Positions 34,458 through 44,176 are shown, counted from the stretch's first letter. The stretch is 64,000 nt of DNA from Dehalococcoidia bacterium (GCA_029941115.1 JAPYRK010000001.1:1-64000), one strand, 5' to 3'. The notes: generated from the letters alone by a model not told the origin. Numbers and translations are program-made.

Positions 34458-36059
34458 TTATTCGAGGTACTGATAGGCCGGTATCGTAAGGAAATCGACA
34501 AACTCTTCGCTGAGGACCAATTGGTCCAGTATCAAGGCGGCTTCACTAAAATGCTGATCTTCGTTAGCGTTGAGACTTGCGAGCTCTTCCGATCGAAACT
34601 GCGAATATAGGTCTGCAGTTATGGTCCTACCATCATCGAGCGGGACTGAATGAGTAATCCACTGCCATAACTGTGCTCGGCTGATCTCAGCTGTTGCCGC
34701 ATCCTCCATCAAATTATTGATGGCCGCAGCACCGTTCCCGCTTAGCCATTGATTAATATATTGCAAGGCAACCGAAATATTGAGTCGAACGCCCGTTTCA
34801 GTGGTATCCCCCTGCGTGAGATTCGCTCCACTGAGTGCTGCAGCATCGGCTACCACATCATCGCGCTGCCGATCCTTCTGATTATCGTTCTCACCGAGTA
34901 CCTGCTGAAATGAGGCTCGCGCAGTTGGCTCCAGATCGGGGTGTGCTATCCAAGTACCATCGAATCCATTTTGTGACTCTCGGTCTTTATCAGCCTTCAC
35001 TGCCGCAAGAGCCACAGCATTCAGCTCAGCATCTCTTCTGCTAGGAATAAATGCTGACATTCCGCCCATCGCGTGAGCTCCTCGCCGATGGCAAGTCTTT
35101 ACAAGTAAATCCGTATACGCACTCATAAATGGAACAGTCATTCCAATTTGAGCTCGGTCTGGAAGCGCGAACTCCCGACGATTTCTAAATCGCTTAATCA
35201 CGCTAAAAATATAATCCCACCGACCAGCATTCAAGCCCGAGATATGCTCCCGTAACTCGAAAAGAATTTCATCCATCTCGTAGGCAGCCGTAAGGGTTTC
35301 AATCAATACCGTGGCACGGATTGAACCGCGACTGATACCTAAATTATCCTGACTGAAATTAAATACGCTATTCCATAACCTAGCCTCTAAATGCCCTTCT
35401 AACTTGGCTAAATAAAAATAGGGACCAGTGTCTCGCCTGAGTCGTTCGTCAGCATTATGAAATAAGTAAAGTCCCGCATCGAAAAGTGACGCCGAACACG
35501 GATTTCCATCCACAAACAGATGCTTCTCCTCTAAGTGCCAGCCACGAGGTCGAACAATGAGTGTGACATCATCCTTAACCAGCTCATAAGACTTACCGTT
35601 AGGCTCTTCCAAAGTCATATCGCCTCGGACCGCATCAGTAAGATTGATCTGGGCTTCAACCACATTTTCCCAAGTAGGTGAAAGCGAATCCTCCAAATCT
35701 GCCATAAACGCATCTGCATTAGAATTGAGCGCGTTAATCATCATTTTTCTGTCGCAGGGACCTGTGATTTCAACCCAACGCTTCTCTAAATCTTCCGGGC
35801 AATCCGCCACGACCCAATCGCTCTCACGAATGCCAATAGTCTCATCTAAAAAATCAGGTAACTCGCCTGAATCAAACTTATGCTGACGTGCAATACGTGC
35901 CGCCAGAAGCTCAAGTCGAGCAGTGTTGAACTCACGTTGTAAAGATGCAATAAATTCCAGAGCATCAACACTTAATATACTCTTCCATTTATCTGGGAAA
36001 ATACCTCTAATCTCGATCCCTTTCGCTATTTCTTGAATTACTGGACTTGAATCGGACAT
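34458..36059 (-). CDS. aceB: Malate synthase A
   Basis: The 533-residue protein condenses glyoxylate with acetyl-CoA to malate. Recognisable parts are '[11 protein letters not shown]' near residue 115, 'RPRGWHL' near 165, '[16 protein letters not shown]' near 215 (including a conserved glutamate), and '[16 protein letters not shown]' near 255. The C-terminal helical plug has '[23 protein letters not shown]' near 455. Length matches isoform A, not the long isoform G. GAGG lies six bases before the ATG at 36059. It converges on the carboxylase gene. Isocitrate lyase is not in the window, so glyoxylate may come from another pathway. Confidence 0.95.
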   Translation of the reverse strand: MSDSSPVIQEIAKGIEIRGIFPDKWKSILSVDALEFIASLQREFNTARLELLAARIARQHKFDSGELPDFLDETIGIRESDWVVADCPEDLEKRWVEITGPCDRKMMINALNSNADAFMADLEDSLSPTWENVVEAQINLTDAVRGDMTLEEPNGKSYELVKDDVTLIVRPRGWHLEEKHLFVDGNPCSASLFDAGLYLFHNADERLRRDTGPYFYLAKLEGHLEARLWNSVFNFSQDNLGISRGSIRATVLIETLTAAYEMDEILFELREHISGLNAGRWDYIFSVIKRFRNRREFALPDRAQIGMTVPFMSAYTDLLVKTCHRRGAHAMGGMSAFIPSRRDAELNAVALAAVKADKDRESQNGFDGTWIAHPDLEPTARASFQQVLGENDNQKDRQRDDVVADAAALSGANLTQGDTTETGVRLNISVALQYINQWLSGNGAAAINNLMEDAATAEISRAQLWQWITHSVPLDDGRTITADLYSQFRSEELASLNANEDQHFSEAALILDQLVLSEEFVDFLTIPAYQYLE

Positions 36060-36162
36060 ATAGAGCCTCACGTACTTAACAGATGGAGAATTTCAACCCG
36101 AGAGAGAGTAACAAATTTCACGAATGCTGTCAGTTAGTCAACTCAATCAATGAATAACTTAC

Positions 36163-36429
36163 CTAACCTCCACCGAGTGGCGGTACCAAATAGATATCAC
36201 TATCGGTATCAACGGTTTCTGTTAATCCTCTCGAATCCAGAATTGACCCATCGATGGCGACCGCAAGATCTGATCTCAAACCCTCTGAAGTAATAATCTG
36301 CGTAGTCAGCTCGGGACAAATCGACTCGAGGTTTCTAAAGACTTCCCGTAAAGTGGTTCCAGTCACCTCTACAGAGTCACGCATGTCACAAAAAGCCTGT
36401 AGTGCGTTAGGGAGATGAATAATCGGCAT
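36163..36429 (-). CDS. MoaD/ThiS-type ubiquitin-like protein
   Basis: This 88-residue beta-grasp protein ends in 'VYLVPPLGGG'-like sequence (the visible end is PPLGGG). The terminal Gly-Gly is used by such proteins to carry sulfur as a thiocarboxylate. Members serve molybdopterin synthase (MoaD), thiamin synthesis (ThiS) or cysteine synthesis (CysO). It lies 16 bases downstream of a molybdenum hydroxylase gene on the same strand, which favours a role in molybdenum cofactor supply. The last residue is a third glycine, slightly unusual for the class. Confidence 0.8.
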   Translation of the reverse strand: MPIIHLPNALQAFCDMRDSVEVTGTTLREVFRNLESICPELTTQIITSEGLRSDLAVAIDGSILDSRGLTETVDTDSDIYLVPPLGGG

Positions 36430-36445
36430 AAGCTCTCAAAGATTC

Positions 36446-38737
36446 TTACGACTCGTGCTCGGCTAACTCTCTAAGGATACTCTCAGGATTTGCCGGAAGA
36501 CTACTGACACGAATACCTACAGCATCATAGATTGCATTTGCAATCGCCGCTAACGGGGGCACGATGGGTACCTCTCCAACTCCGCGAACCCCAAACGGAT
36601 GCCCGGGATTTGGCACTTCAACTAACACCGTGTCGATCGCTGGAAGGTCGTTGGCAACCGGCATTCGATAATCAAGAAAAGATGAATTAGCCATCGAACC
36701 ATCATCGTTATATACATACTCCTCGTTCAGTGCCATACCTATACCTTGCACCGCACCACCTTGTATCTGACCCTCGACATACGCGGGATGAATTGCTCGT
36801 CCCACATCCTGAATAGCCGTATATCTAAGAACAGTCACCTTACCGGTGTCTCTATCGACATGCACATCAGCAATATGCGCTCCAAAGCATGCGCCGACTT
36901 TACCAACATTCGTGGATACCAGATCGGCTCGCCCCTGAACCATACCGCCGGTTGAAGGCAGCTTCGCGGCTGCCTCCTTGAATGTCATCACTAGGTCACC
37001 GGGCCCATGCAGTGACGCATCAATGGGGCTATAATTCACGTCATCGACTGGAACTTCCCAGATTTTCGCGATCCGCTCCTCAAGTTGGGTACTGATATCT
37101 ACAGCGGCTTGGTAAACCGCCCAGCCGGTCGCAAAGGTTGTCCGGCTCCCACCGGTATTACCTGTGTAGCCGATTGTGTCTGTATCCCCTACAAGAGAAT
37201 TGATGTCTTCATACTTGATGCCAAGAGTGTCCGCAAATTGCATTGCCAGTGAAGCTCTCTGTCCACCAATATCTACTGAGCCAGTGATAAGAGTTACTTT
37301 GCCATCCTCATGAACGTTTGCATAAGCACTGGATTCACCGCCACCATTTTGCCAGAAACCCATAGCTACGCCGCGACCGACATCCTTCTGAGTTATCTCT
37401 GCACGATAATGTGGATGTTCGCTTGTAGTAGTGATTACCTCACGGGATCCTACCGATCCGTGCGTCGCACCATCGCTTCTGCGGTCGCCCTCAACGGCGG
37501 CATTCATGTCGCGAAGCTCCATGGGGTCAATGTCTAACATTTCCGCTAATTCATCCAGCACCGACTCAACTGCAAATTCTGAAGCAGGTGCGCCTGGAGC
37601 ACGATATGCAGCTGTCTTCGGTCGATTCAGTACGATATCTAATCCAAGTATTCGCTGATGCGGAACAACGTACGGGCCTAGGGCGCAACGTGCGCCACCC
37701 GCTACAGGGGATCCTGGATAGGCACCTGCTTCGTACTCTAACCGAATATCAGCGGCCACTATTTTTCCTTCACGGGTGGCACCTATTTTTACAAACGATC
37801 GTGTACCCGATGTGGGTCCCGTCGCCTCCAGCACTTCAGTCCTATTCATGGTTACTTGTACTGGTCGCCCTGATTTACGCGATAAAAGAGCTGCAATTGG
37901 TTCCAAATAAACAACGGTCTTCCCGCCAAAACCTCCGCCGATTTCAGCTGGTATCACCCGCAGGTTACCCAAGCTTATGCCAAGTACACGGCTCACATTT
38001 TGTCTGATGCCAAAGGCACCTTGCGTACTTGTCCAGAGCGTTATCTTTCCGTCCTGACTCCAGATGGCTGTGGCATTATGGGTCTCGATATATCCCTGAT
38101 GACTCATCGCAGTCTCATATACTCGTTCCAATACCACTTCGGCCTGAGAAAACCCCTCGTCCACATCACCGAATCCCATTTCAACGGTTCTAGCTATATT
38201 TGACGGCCTGCCATCAACCGGTTGAAACAAATCTTCTACAAGAGAATCAAGTCCGTCGTCATGAAGAATTGGAGCGTCGGGCGCCAGAGCATCATCAATA
38301 GTCACGACCGGTGGTAAGACTTCATACTCGACCTCAATCAGGTCAAGCGCATCCTCAGCTATGTGTACATCTGTTGCTGCGATAGCCGCTACCGGATGGC
38401 CTTTAAATAGTACTTTGCGTCGCGCCATCAGCCTTTCAATGTCCCACTGTGCTGGCATCGGTCCACGAAGAGTCTGCAATATGGCTTCGACCGGCTCGGG
38501 AAAATCATCACTGGTTACAACAGCCAACACGCCTGGGAGTGCGAGCGCTTTCGAAACATCAATATTCTTAATAATTGCATGCGCATGCGGACTTCGCTTA
38601 ACTCGACCGATAACCATATTTGGTAATCGCACATCCGCACCATAGATGGCTCGACCTGTGACTTTATCAATTCCGTCCGGTCGTACGGTATTTGTCCCTA
38701 CTGACGAAATCTTTGGCTCTAACATAGTCATCTGCAT
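36446..38737 (-). CDS. Molybdenum hydroxylase large subunit (xanthine dehydrogenase family)
   Basis: The 763-residue protein is the molybdopterin-binding subunit of the xanthine/aldehyde oxidoreductase family. Evidence includes 'GRAIYGADV' near residue 30, 'GGGFGGKT' near 265, 'AAYRAPGAP' near 370, a C-terminal 'VGRAIHPAYVEGQIQGGAVQ' region near 660, and the active-site glutamate in 'GVGEVP' near 727. The 'AYRCSFR' loop of aerobic CO dehydrogenase is absent, so CODH is unlikely. AAGGAA precedes the ATG at 38737. No FAD-binding or 2Fe-2S subunit genes are adjacent, although such enzymes normally need both. The substrate is likely a heterocycle or aldehyde, unproven. Confidence 0.88.
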   Translation of the reverse strand: MQMTMLEPKISSVGTNTVRPDGIDKVTGRAIYGADVRLPNMVIGRVKRSPHAHAIIKNIDVSKALALPGVLAVVTSDDFPEPVEAILQTLRGPMPAQWDIERLMARRKVLFKGHPVAAIAATDVHIAEDALDLIEVEYEVLPPVVTIDDALAPDAPILHDDGLDSLVEDLFQPVDGRPSNIARTVEMGFGDVDEGFSQAEVVLERVYETAMSHQGYIETHNATAIWSQDGKITLWTSTQGAFGIRQNVSRVLGISLGNLRVIPAEIGGGFGGKTVVYLEPIAALLSRKSGRPVQVTMNRTEVLEATGPTSGTRSFVKIGATREGKIVAADIRLEYEAGAYPGSPVAGGARCALGPYVVPHQRILGLDIVLNRPKTAAYRAPGAPASEFAVESVLDELAEMLDIDPMELRDMNAAVEGDRRSDGATHGSVGSREVITTTSEHPHYRAEITQKDVGRGVAMGFWQNGGGESSAYANVHEDGKVTLITGSVDIGGQRASLAMQFADTLGIKYEDINSLVGDTDTIGYTGNTGGSRTTFATGWAVYQAAVDISTQLEERIAKIWEVPVDDVNYSPIDASLHGPGDLVMTFKEAAAKLPSTGGMVQGRADLVSTNVGKVGACFGAHIADVHVDRDTGKVTVLRYTAIQDVGRAIHPAYVEGQIQGGAVQGIGMALNEEYVYNDDGSMANSSFLDYRMPVANDLPAIDTVLVEVPNPGHPFGVRGVGEVPIVPPLAAIANAIYDAVGIRVSSLPANPESILRELAEHES

Positions 38738-38841
38738 TACTTCCTTAAAATACGATGGCATCTTTGGATCTGCTCAATACACTTGGAATCATAGCAAACC
38801 ATTTAATTTCTTATGGAGTTAGAAAATGATTTGCCTGCAGA

Positions 38842-39801
38842 TCAGATCTGCTTCAAACAACGAAACCCGACATTACTCGCTGTACTGTCAGGAGAAACTC
38901 CAACACGAGCAGCTGGTCGATACCTCGAACAATAGCTGGCATGACATAAAAAAGATCCGCCTTTTTGTACCTTTAAGTTCCCTGTGGCTGGCCCAAAGGG
39001 GTCAACCGTGGGAGATACGCTTCCGTCGGGTATCGCAAACCAGTCAGCACACCACTCCCACACATTACCCGTCATATTATGAAGCCCGTACCCATTTTCC
39101 GGAAAATGATCAGCTGGACACGTCCCATACCATCCGTCTTCTCCACTATTACGTGCCGGAAAAACACCCTGCCACGTGTTAGATAAATACTTGCCGTCTG
39201 GATTCAACTCATCACCCCATGGAAATAAAGCTCCATCTAATCCACCTCGCGCCGCGTATTCCCAACAAGCTTCCGAAGGTAATTCCTTGCCTAACCAATT
39301 GGCATAGGCAACAGCATCAAACCAACTGACATGCACTACAGGGTGTCGTAGGCGATCCTCAATAGTGCTGTGTGGGCCCTCGGGATGCTGCCAGTTCGCC
39401 TTAAATACCTGTCGCCACCAAGGTGCATCGGCTACCCCTCGTGTAGGCTCGAAATCGTCAGGAAGCAAGCCAGCAAAAACAAATGACCAACCTTCCTGGT
39501 CTGCTGTTGTGATATATCCCGTCTCATCGATAAACGACATAAAATCACGATTCGTCACTGTACACGTATCTAATAAAAATTCTGAAACGGAAACAGATCG
39601 GACAGGGCCTTCCCCATCTGCTGCATAAGACATTGGGTCCTCAGAACCCATACGAAATATTCCGTCACTTATTAAGATCATGTGACGCCGTATATCGGTC
39701 GCTGAACTCGAACGACTAATCACCTGTTGACTAGGTGAAATAATCTGACCCGAAATATCGTCAGCAAGGTTTGGTACACAACACAGACACTTTTCAGACA
39801 T
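38842..39801 (-). CDS. Formylglycine-generating enzyme (sulfatase-modifying)
   Basis: This 319-residue protein has the FGE-sulfatase fold and, unlike most look-alikes, the catalytic cysteine pair: Cys286 and Cys291 in 'SFLCHASYCSRYRPAAR'. This matches the spacing of the human enzyme. Other signature parts are 'MILISDGIFRMGSED' near residue 41, 'HPVVHVSWFDAVAYANWLG' near 152, and 'GNVWEWCADW' near 247. It would convert an active-site cysteine of type I sulfatases (CxPxR) to formylglycine with copper and oxygen. No sulfatase gene lies in the window. The N terminus carries extra cysteines ('CLCC') of unknown role. Confidence 0.9.
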   Translation of the reverse strand: MSEKCLCCVPNLADDISGQIISPSQQVISRSSSATDIRRHMILISDGIFRMGSEDPMSYAADGEGPVRSVSVSEFLLDTCTVTNRDFMSFIDETGYITTADQEGWSFVFAGLLPDDFEPTRGVADAPWWRQVFKANWQHPEGPHSTIEDRLRHPVVHVSWFDAVAYANWLGKELPSEACWEYAARGGLDGALFPWGDELNPDGKYLSNTWQGVFPARNSGEDGWYGTCPADHFPENGYGLHNMTGNVWEWCADWFAIPDGSVSPTVDPFGPATGNLKVQKGGSFLCHASYCSRYRPAARVGVSPDSTASNVGFRCLKQI

Positions 39802-39947
39802 CGCTCATCAATCTTTTACACATTCACTGATTATCCTATGCGCCAAGATGAATATGCGGTGACAAAGTCAATCAATTAACCATTACACTTAGCCACACTA
39901 AATCGACGCATCTATGCACATATGCATATCAAGGACACGCCAGCTAA

Positions 39948-40493
39948 ATGAACACAAATGATGACTTATACGAATTCCTGCTTTCACTGGGCACCGATGA
40001 AGTCGCACACACAGGCGGAGATTTTCTGCATCACCTGCAATCGGTTCAAAATCTGCTCGAAAAGAACGGCGCAGACATAGATATGACCCGAGCCGGCCTG
40101 TTTCATTCAATCTACGGAACGCAGGGCTTTCAAGACTTTTCATTACCACTCAGCGAGCGATCCGTGATTAAAAATCTCATAGGTGAGCGCGCCGAATTTG
40201 TTGCGTTCTGCAATTGCGTGATGAATCGTGAGACGTTTGATGAAGCTCTAGCGCAGGCAGTAACCACTGGCGACTCATTCACTATTGAAAACCGTGAGGA
40301 CAAGAGTTCGATAGAGCTTAATCGCAGTCAGTTAATAGATTTGAGTGAGGTTCACCTTTTTGACTGGTTAGAACAGGTGAAGCGAAGTGAAAGAGGTTGG
40401 AACTACAGACGAACTGCCTATGAAAATATGGCACGACTTGTAGGTGCACGTGCTACTGATCTCTATGAACGGGTATTCGCTGACGAAACTTAA
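39948..40493 (+). CDS. DUF6817-like / HD-fold-like protein
   Basis: The 181-residue product is soluble. It has a histidine-rich front half ('HTGGDFLHHLQSV' near residue 22, 'GLFHSIYGTQGF' near 50), which I associate with the DUF6817 family. Arrangement of His and Asp residues recalls HD-type metal sites, but no textbook HD dyad is present. It heads a row of three genes in the same direction with an MBL-fold hydrolase (24 bp) and an SDR enzyme (35 bp). Function unknown. Confidence 0.6.
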   Translation: MNTNDDLYEFLLSLGTDEVAHTGGDFLHHLQSVQNLLEKNGADIDMTRAGLFHSIYGTQGFQDFSLPLSERSVIKNLIGERAEFVAFCNCVMNRETFDEALAQAVTTGDSFTIENREDKSSIELNRSQLIDLSEVHLFDWLEQVKRSERGWNYRRTAYENMARLVGARATDLYERVFADET

Positions 40494-40517
40494 TCACAGA
40501 TAGTAAGGGGCAGTAAT

Positions 40518-41363
40518 ATGACAACCACACCTGGAACTGAAATAGTTGAACTTAGCACCGGAGTGTATGCAAGGCTACACGCTGGCCTGACAAATGCCGG
40601 AATAATCATCGGAGATAACAGTGTTCTTGTGATCGACTCACTTCGGGTTCCTTCGTTCGCACGCGATCTTATTCAGGACGTCCGTCACGTCACCAACAAA
40701 CCCATACAATACGTGGTAGACACCCACTCCCACTGGGATCATGCCTGGGGCAACGAAGAATTTCCAGATACAACCATAATTGCTCACACCAACGCCCGAA
40801 AAGAAATGCTAGATGTGGAATGGAATAGGCAATGGCGGGAAAAAGTAGTCTCGGCAGGTGATCCTTGGTCTGAAGAGGCAAAAATCGTCAACATAACTCC
40901 TCCTGATCTCACCTTTGAAAATACGATGCAACTTTATTTTGGAGACCGAGCAATTAATCTCGTTTATTTAGGTAAAGCACACACGAGCGGTGATATATTT
41001 ATTCACTTACCAGAAGAGAAAATCTTATTTACAGGTGATGTGGCCCAAGATAGCGGTATTCCGTTTCTCGGTGATAGCTATCCCTCAGATTGGTTGTCTA
41101 CTGACGACAGGCTCATTGAAATAGAATGCGATCGATTCGTATCTGGCCATGGACCGATAGGAAGTCATGCCGCTTTGGTAGATGCCCGAGATTTTATTCA
41201 TGAACTGGTTGGCAATGTCATGACATCTGTCGCAGAAAATGAGCCTGAAGGGTCCGCATCGAATACGGTGGTGGCAAAAATGCAATATCGTTTTGGGGAT
41301 TGGAGAGGTTTCGAAAGCCTCGCTGATAAAATACCAGAGGTATATCAAAAACTGAATATCTAG
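40518..41363 (+). CDS. Metallo-beta-lactamase-fold hydrolase
   Basis: The 281-residue protein has the metal-binding motif HxHxDH as 'HSHWDH' near residue 72, the third histidine in 'GKAHTSGD' near 155, the bridging aspartate in 'FTGDVAQD' near 175, and a late histidine in 'SGHGP' near 213. This is a two-zinc hydrolase of the type acting on thioesters, lactones or quaternary compounds. AAGGGG precedes the ATG. It sits between a DUF6817-like gene and an SDR gene, probably one operon. Confidence 0.88.
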   Translation: MTTTPGTEIVELSTGVYARLHAGLTNAGIIIGDNSVLVIDSLRVPSFARDLIQDVRHVTNKPIQYVVDTHSHWDHAWGNEEFPDTTIIAHTNARKEMLDVEWNRQWREKVVSAGDPWSEEAKIVNITPPDLTFENTMQLYFGDRAINLVYLGKAHTSGDIFIHLPEEKILFTGDVAQDSGIPFLGDSYPSDWLSTDDRLIEIECDRFVSGHGPIGSHAALVDARDFIHELVGNVMTSVAENEPEGSASNTVVAKMQYRFGDWRGFESLADKIPEVYQKLNI

Positions 41364-41398
41364 AGGAATATAATTAGTGAAATCGGGGTGAAATAATT

Positions 41399-42283
41399 AT
41401 GGATAATTTTGAAGACAAGGTAGCTGTGATCACTGGGGCAGCATCAGGCATGGGACTTGCTTTTGCAAGACGATTTGGGCAAGAGGGAATGAAAGTTGTC
41501 TTAACCGATGTAGAAGAGGATGCCCTGAATGCGGCCACTCAGGCTTTGAAGCAAGAAGAACTCGATGTGATTGGTGTTCAAGCGAATGTTGCCAATCTTG
41601 ATGAAGTTCAGGCCCTTGCGGATACAGCTATGAGTGAGTTTGGAAGAATTGACGTGCTTTGTAATAACGCGGGCGTTGCAGGAGATCTCGATTTTGTTGG
41701 TCAGCGTAACCAACCACTATGGGAACAATCCCCTGAGCTTTGGAACTGGACGTTTGGAGTAAATGTGACAGGTGTTTTGAACGGGATTCGCACATTCCTG
41801 CCAATTATGTTGTCACAAAATGAGCCTGGACACGTAGTAAATACGGCTTCAATGGCAGGGCTCTTGGGAGGCTCAGGTGCTGGAATTTATGGTGCCACCA
41901 AACATGCAGTCGTTAGAATTACAGAGGCTCTCTATTTCCAACTGATCGAGGCGGAATCAAAAATACACGCCTCTGTTTTATGCCCTGGCATTATAAACAC
42001 ACGCATTTTCTCTTCGGGTAGAAATAGACCAGATATGTTTTGGACTGCTGGCGAAAAACCTAATCAAGTCGATACTGACGCACGTATCGATGCAGGTGAT
42101 CAATTCTTTGCTCATGGCTTGCCGCCTGAAAGCGTCGCGGAGCAACTTCTTGAATCCATTAAGAATAAGCAATTTTGGGTATTAACCCCTGACGTGCCAC
42201 TTGAGAGAATATCGATTCGACATCAGCACATTATTGAACAAACAAACCCAGATCCGCTTCCACCTCTGACTCCAATAAATTAG
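41399..42283 (+). CDS. Short-chain dehydrogenase/reductase
   Basis: The 294-residue NAD(P)-dependent oxidoreductase has the cofactor motif 'TGAASGMG' near residue 13, 'NNAGVAGD' near 92, the catalytic serine in 'NTASMAG' near 150 and the YxxxK pair in 'YGATKHA' near 162. After the NAD-binding 'VTDVEEDAL' the acidic residue favours NAD(H). It is the last gene of the row starting at 39948. The C-terminal part is longer than the classical 250-residue SDR. Substrate not predictable. Confidence 0.9.
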   Translation: MDNFEDKVAVITGAASGMGLAFARRFGQEGMKVVLTDVEEDALNAATQALKQEELDVIGVQANVANLDEVQALADTAMSEFGRIDVLCNNAGVAGDLDFVGQRNQPLWEQSPELWNWTFGVNVTGVLNGIRTFLPIMLSQNEPGHVVNTASMAGLLGGSGAGIYGATKHAVVRITEALYFQLIEAESKIHASVLCPGIINTRIFSSGRNRPDMFWTAGEKPNQVDTDARIDAGDQFFAHGLPPESVAEQLLESIKNKQFWVLTPDVPLERISIRHQHIIEQTNPDPLPPLTPIN

Positions 42284-42334
42284 ACTTTCGAAAAAAAATA
42301 CGGTGGAATCTTTAAGGATTTGATCGTCCGTTCA

Positions 42335-43963
42335 TCAAACTGGAAGGTTAGTTGAAGTACCCGATAACCAAGTATCGATTATCGGTATGGCATTCAACTG
42401 CTTGGGGTTCACATCGAATGGATTCTGGCCAAGAATCGTGAAGTCCGCCAGCTTTCCGACTTCCAGACTTCCAATCTGATCGTCAATGCCGAGCTGCCAG
42501 GCCGCATCGATCGTTACAGCCCGAAGAGCATCTCTAAGATCTAACTTCTCCGGCTCATTAATTACCTCACCCGTCAGTGCCATTCGAGTCACCGCAGTCT
42601 GCACCAAATCCAAAGGATTTGGCGGAAACATCGGCGAATCCGCATGCAACGAGATTCGAATCCCTGCTTCCTGGGCACTCCGAGCAGGCATCAGATATTG
42701 CGATCGTTCATGTCCGATAATTTCATCCCGGAGTCGCTGGCCATAATATTTGACGTGATTCATATGGAAACTAATTGAAATTCCCAGATCAGCCGCCCGC
42801 GTGATCTCGTCTTTCTCCATCAAAGCACTATGCTCAATTCGGTGACGATGCACTTTGTTAAAAGAGTTATTCAGTACTCGCTCAAACGTATCAAGCACCT
42901 CACGCGTCGCCCTGTCTCCCTGAGCGTGCACCAGTATCTGTACCCCGCGATCATGAAGTCCACTGATAAGTTGATAAAACTCATCTAACTCCCAGTTAGC
43001 CCGGCCAGTTGAGTCTGTCGCTATACCCAAACCTTCGGTGGTTAGTTCACTATTCAAATAGGGTTGATCTAACAACATGGTTCCTGTGTACGGGGAGCCG
43101 TCGTACCAGAGCTTCACTCCACTCATGCCAAACACGTTATTTGAAGAGAATGTAGGTAAATTGTGCTTATCGATATCCATATGGCGTAAATAAACCGCAT
43201 TACGAATTCTAAGTCGATCAGCCTTCGTCTCTTTCTGGTAGAGCGTCACAGTCTCGATATCTCTGAAGAAAAGTCCTGCAGATCCTATCGTAGTGATACC
43301 TACCGACTTATATCGATCATACTGTCTGGAAAGGTTCTTCGAGCGGATCTCGAGTGAGTCATCAAAAAATCTCAAAAACGGTCTCATCGCTGGAGATTCC
43401 TCAATTTTTCCAGTCAGACGACCGGTCTCGTCCCTGACATATTCGCCGCCAAATCGAGCAGGTTCGCTCGATTCATCTATCCCCGCCTCCGAGAGAGCTA
43501 AGGAATTCACAAATAGTGTATGCATACTTTGGGTCATCACAGCAATGGGGTTTTCAGGTGAAATTCTGTCAAGTTCCTCTCGAGTCAGACCAGTTAATTC
43601 ACGAAAAATTACCGGATCGTAGCCAAACGCGAATATCCACTCACCTTTTGGAACTTGATTAACAGATTTCTGAAGAGTGTCCATCACCTCAACTGATGTT
43701 TGGTGTGAAAAACCACTAATATCAACCCAAGAATACATTTGAGCACAAAGATCTGGGTGCGTATGTGGTTCGATAAAACCTGGGAACACTGCACAGTCTA
43801 AAAAGGTATGAATCCCAGTATCGGGTCCTTGCATATATTGAAGATCAGTACCGACTGCAAGGATTACCCCGTCTTTTATCGCCACAGACGTGACTACCGA
43901 ATCAGATGAATCCATAGTGATTATGTGCTTCGCACTGACAATTGCATCCGCATAAATAGGCAT
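42335..43963 (-). CDS. YtcJ-like metal-dependent amidohydrolase
   Basis: The 542-residue protein belongs to the amidohydrolase_3 / YtcJ group. It shows the HxH metal motif in 'EPHTHPDL' near residue 66, 'HAQGDRATREVLDTFE' near 347, 'RHRIEHSALM' near 373 and the late aspartate in 'SLHADSPM' near 427. Relatives hydrolyse N-substituted formamides, cyclic amides or similar compounds. The gene converges on the SDR gene and is followed upstream by the tRNA cluster. The real substrate is unknown. Confidence 0.88.
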   Translation of the reverse strand: MPIYADAIVSAKHIITMDSSDSVVTSVAIKDGVILAVGTDLQYMQGPDTGIHTFLDCAVFPGFIEPHTHPDLCAQMYSWVDISGFSHQTSVEVMDTLQKSVNQVPKGEWIFAFGYDPVIFRELTGLTREELDRISPENPIAVMTQSMHTLFVNSLALSEAGIDESSEPARFGGEYVRDETGRLTGKIEESPAMRPFLRFFDDSLEIRSKNLSRQYDRYKSVGITTIGSAGLFFRDIETVTLYQKETKADRLRIRNAVYLRHMDIDKHNLPTFSSNNVFGMSGVKLWYDGSPYTGTMLLDQPYLNSELTTEGLGIATDSTGRANWELDEFYQLISGLHDRGVQILVHAQGDRATREVLDTFERVLNNSFNKVHRHRIEHSALMEKDEITRAADLGISISFHMNHVKYYGQRLRDEIIGHERSQYLMPARSAQEAGIRISLHADSPMFPPNPLDLVQTAVTRMALTGEVINEPEKLDLRDALRAVTIDAAWQLGIDDQIGSLEVGKLADFTILGQNPFDVNPKQLNAIPIIDTWLSGTSTNLPV

Positions 43964-43997
43964 AGGTCTGGGTCCTACTCGAAACTGACTCTAATAG

Positions 43998-44073
43998 TGG
44001 TGCGCCGAGAGGGATTCGAACCCCCGACTTGCGGTTCCGAAGACCGCCGCTCTGTCCCCTGAGCTACCGGCGC
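43998..44073 (-). tRNA. tRNA-Arg (anticodon UCG)
   Basis: The minus strand folds as a cloverleaf: acceptor GCGCCGG, anticodon stem GCGGT/ACCGC around loop CTTCGGA with anticodon TCG, and T-arm GGGGG-TTCGAAT-CCCTC. The CCA end is encoded. It reads CGA codons and leads a row of three tRNA genes. Confidence 0.93.
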
Positions 44074-44084
44074 ATTGCCATATC

Positions 44085-44176
44085 TGGCGGAGAGAGAGGG
44101 ATTCGAACCCTCGAATCAAGTTACCCCGATTACACGCTTTCCAGGCGAGCCCGTTCAACCACTCCGGCATCTCTCC
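44085..44176 (-). tRNA. tRNA-Ser (anticodon GGA)
   Basis: Acceptor GGAGAGA pairs with TCTCTCC; the anticodon loop is CTGGAAA with anticodon GGA. A long variable arm and encoded CCA mark a class II tRNA. One non-canonical T-T pair lies in the anticodon stem. Confidence 0.93.

Noticed and set aside
36446-38737. Aerobic carbon monoxide dehydrogenase large subunit
   Set aside because: The active-site loop typical of CoxL is absent; the sequence reads 'AAYRAPGAP' there.
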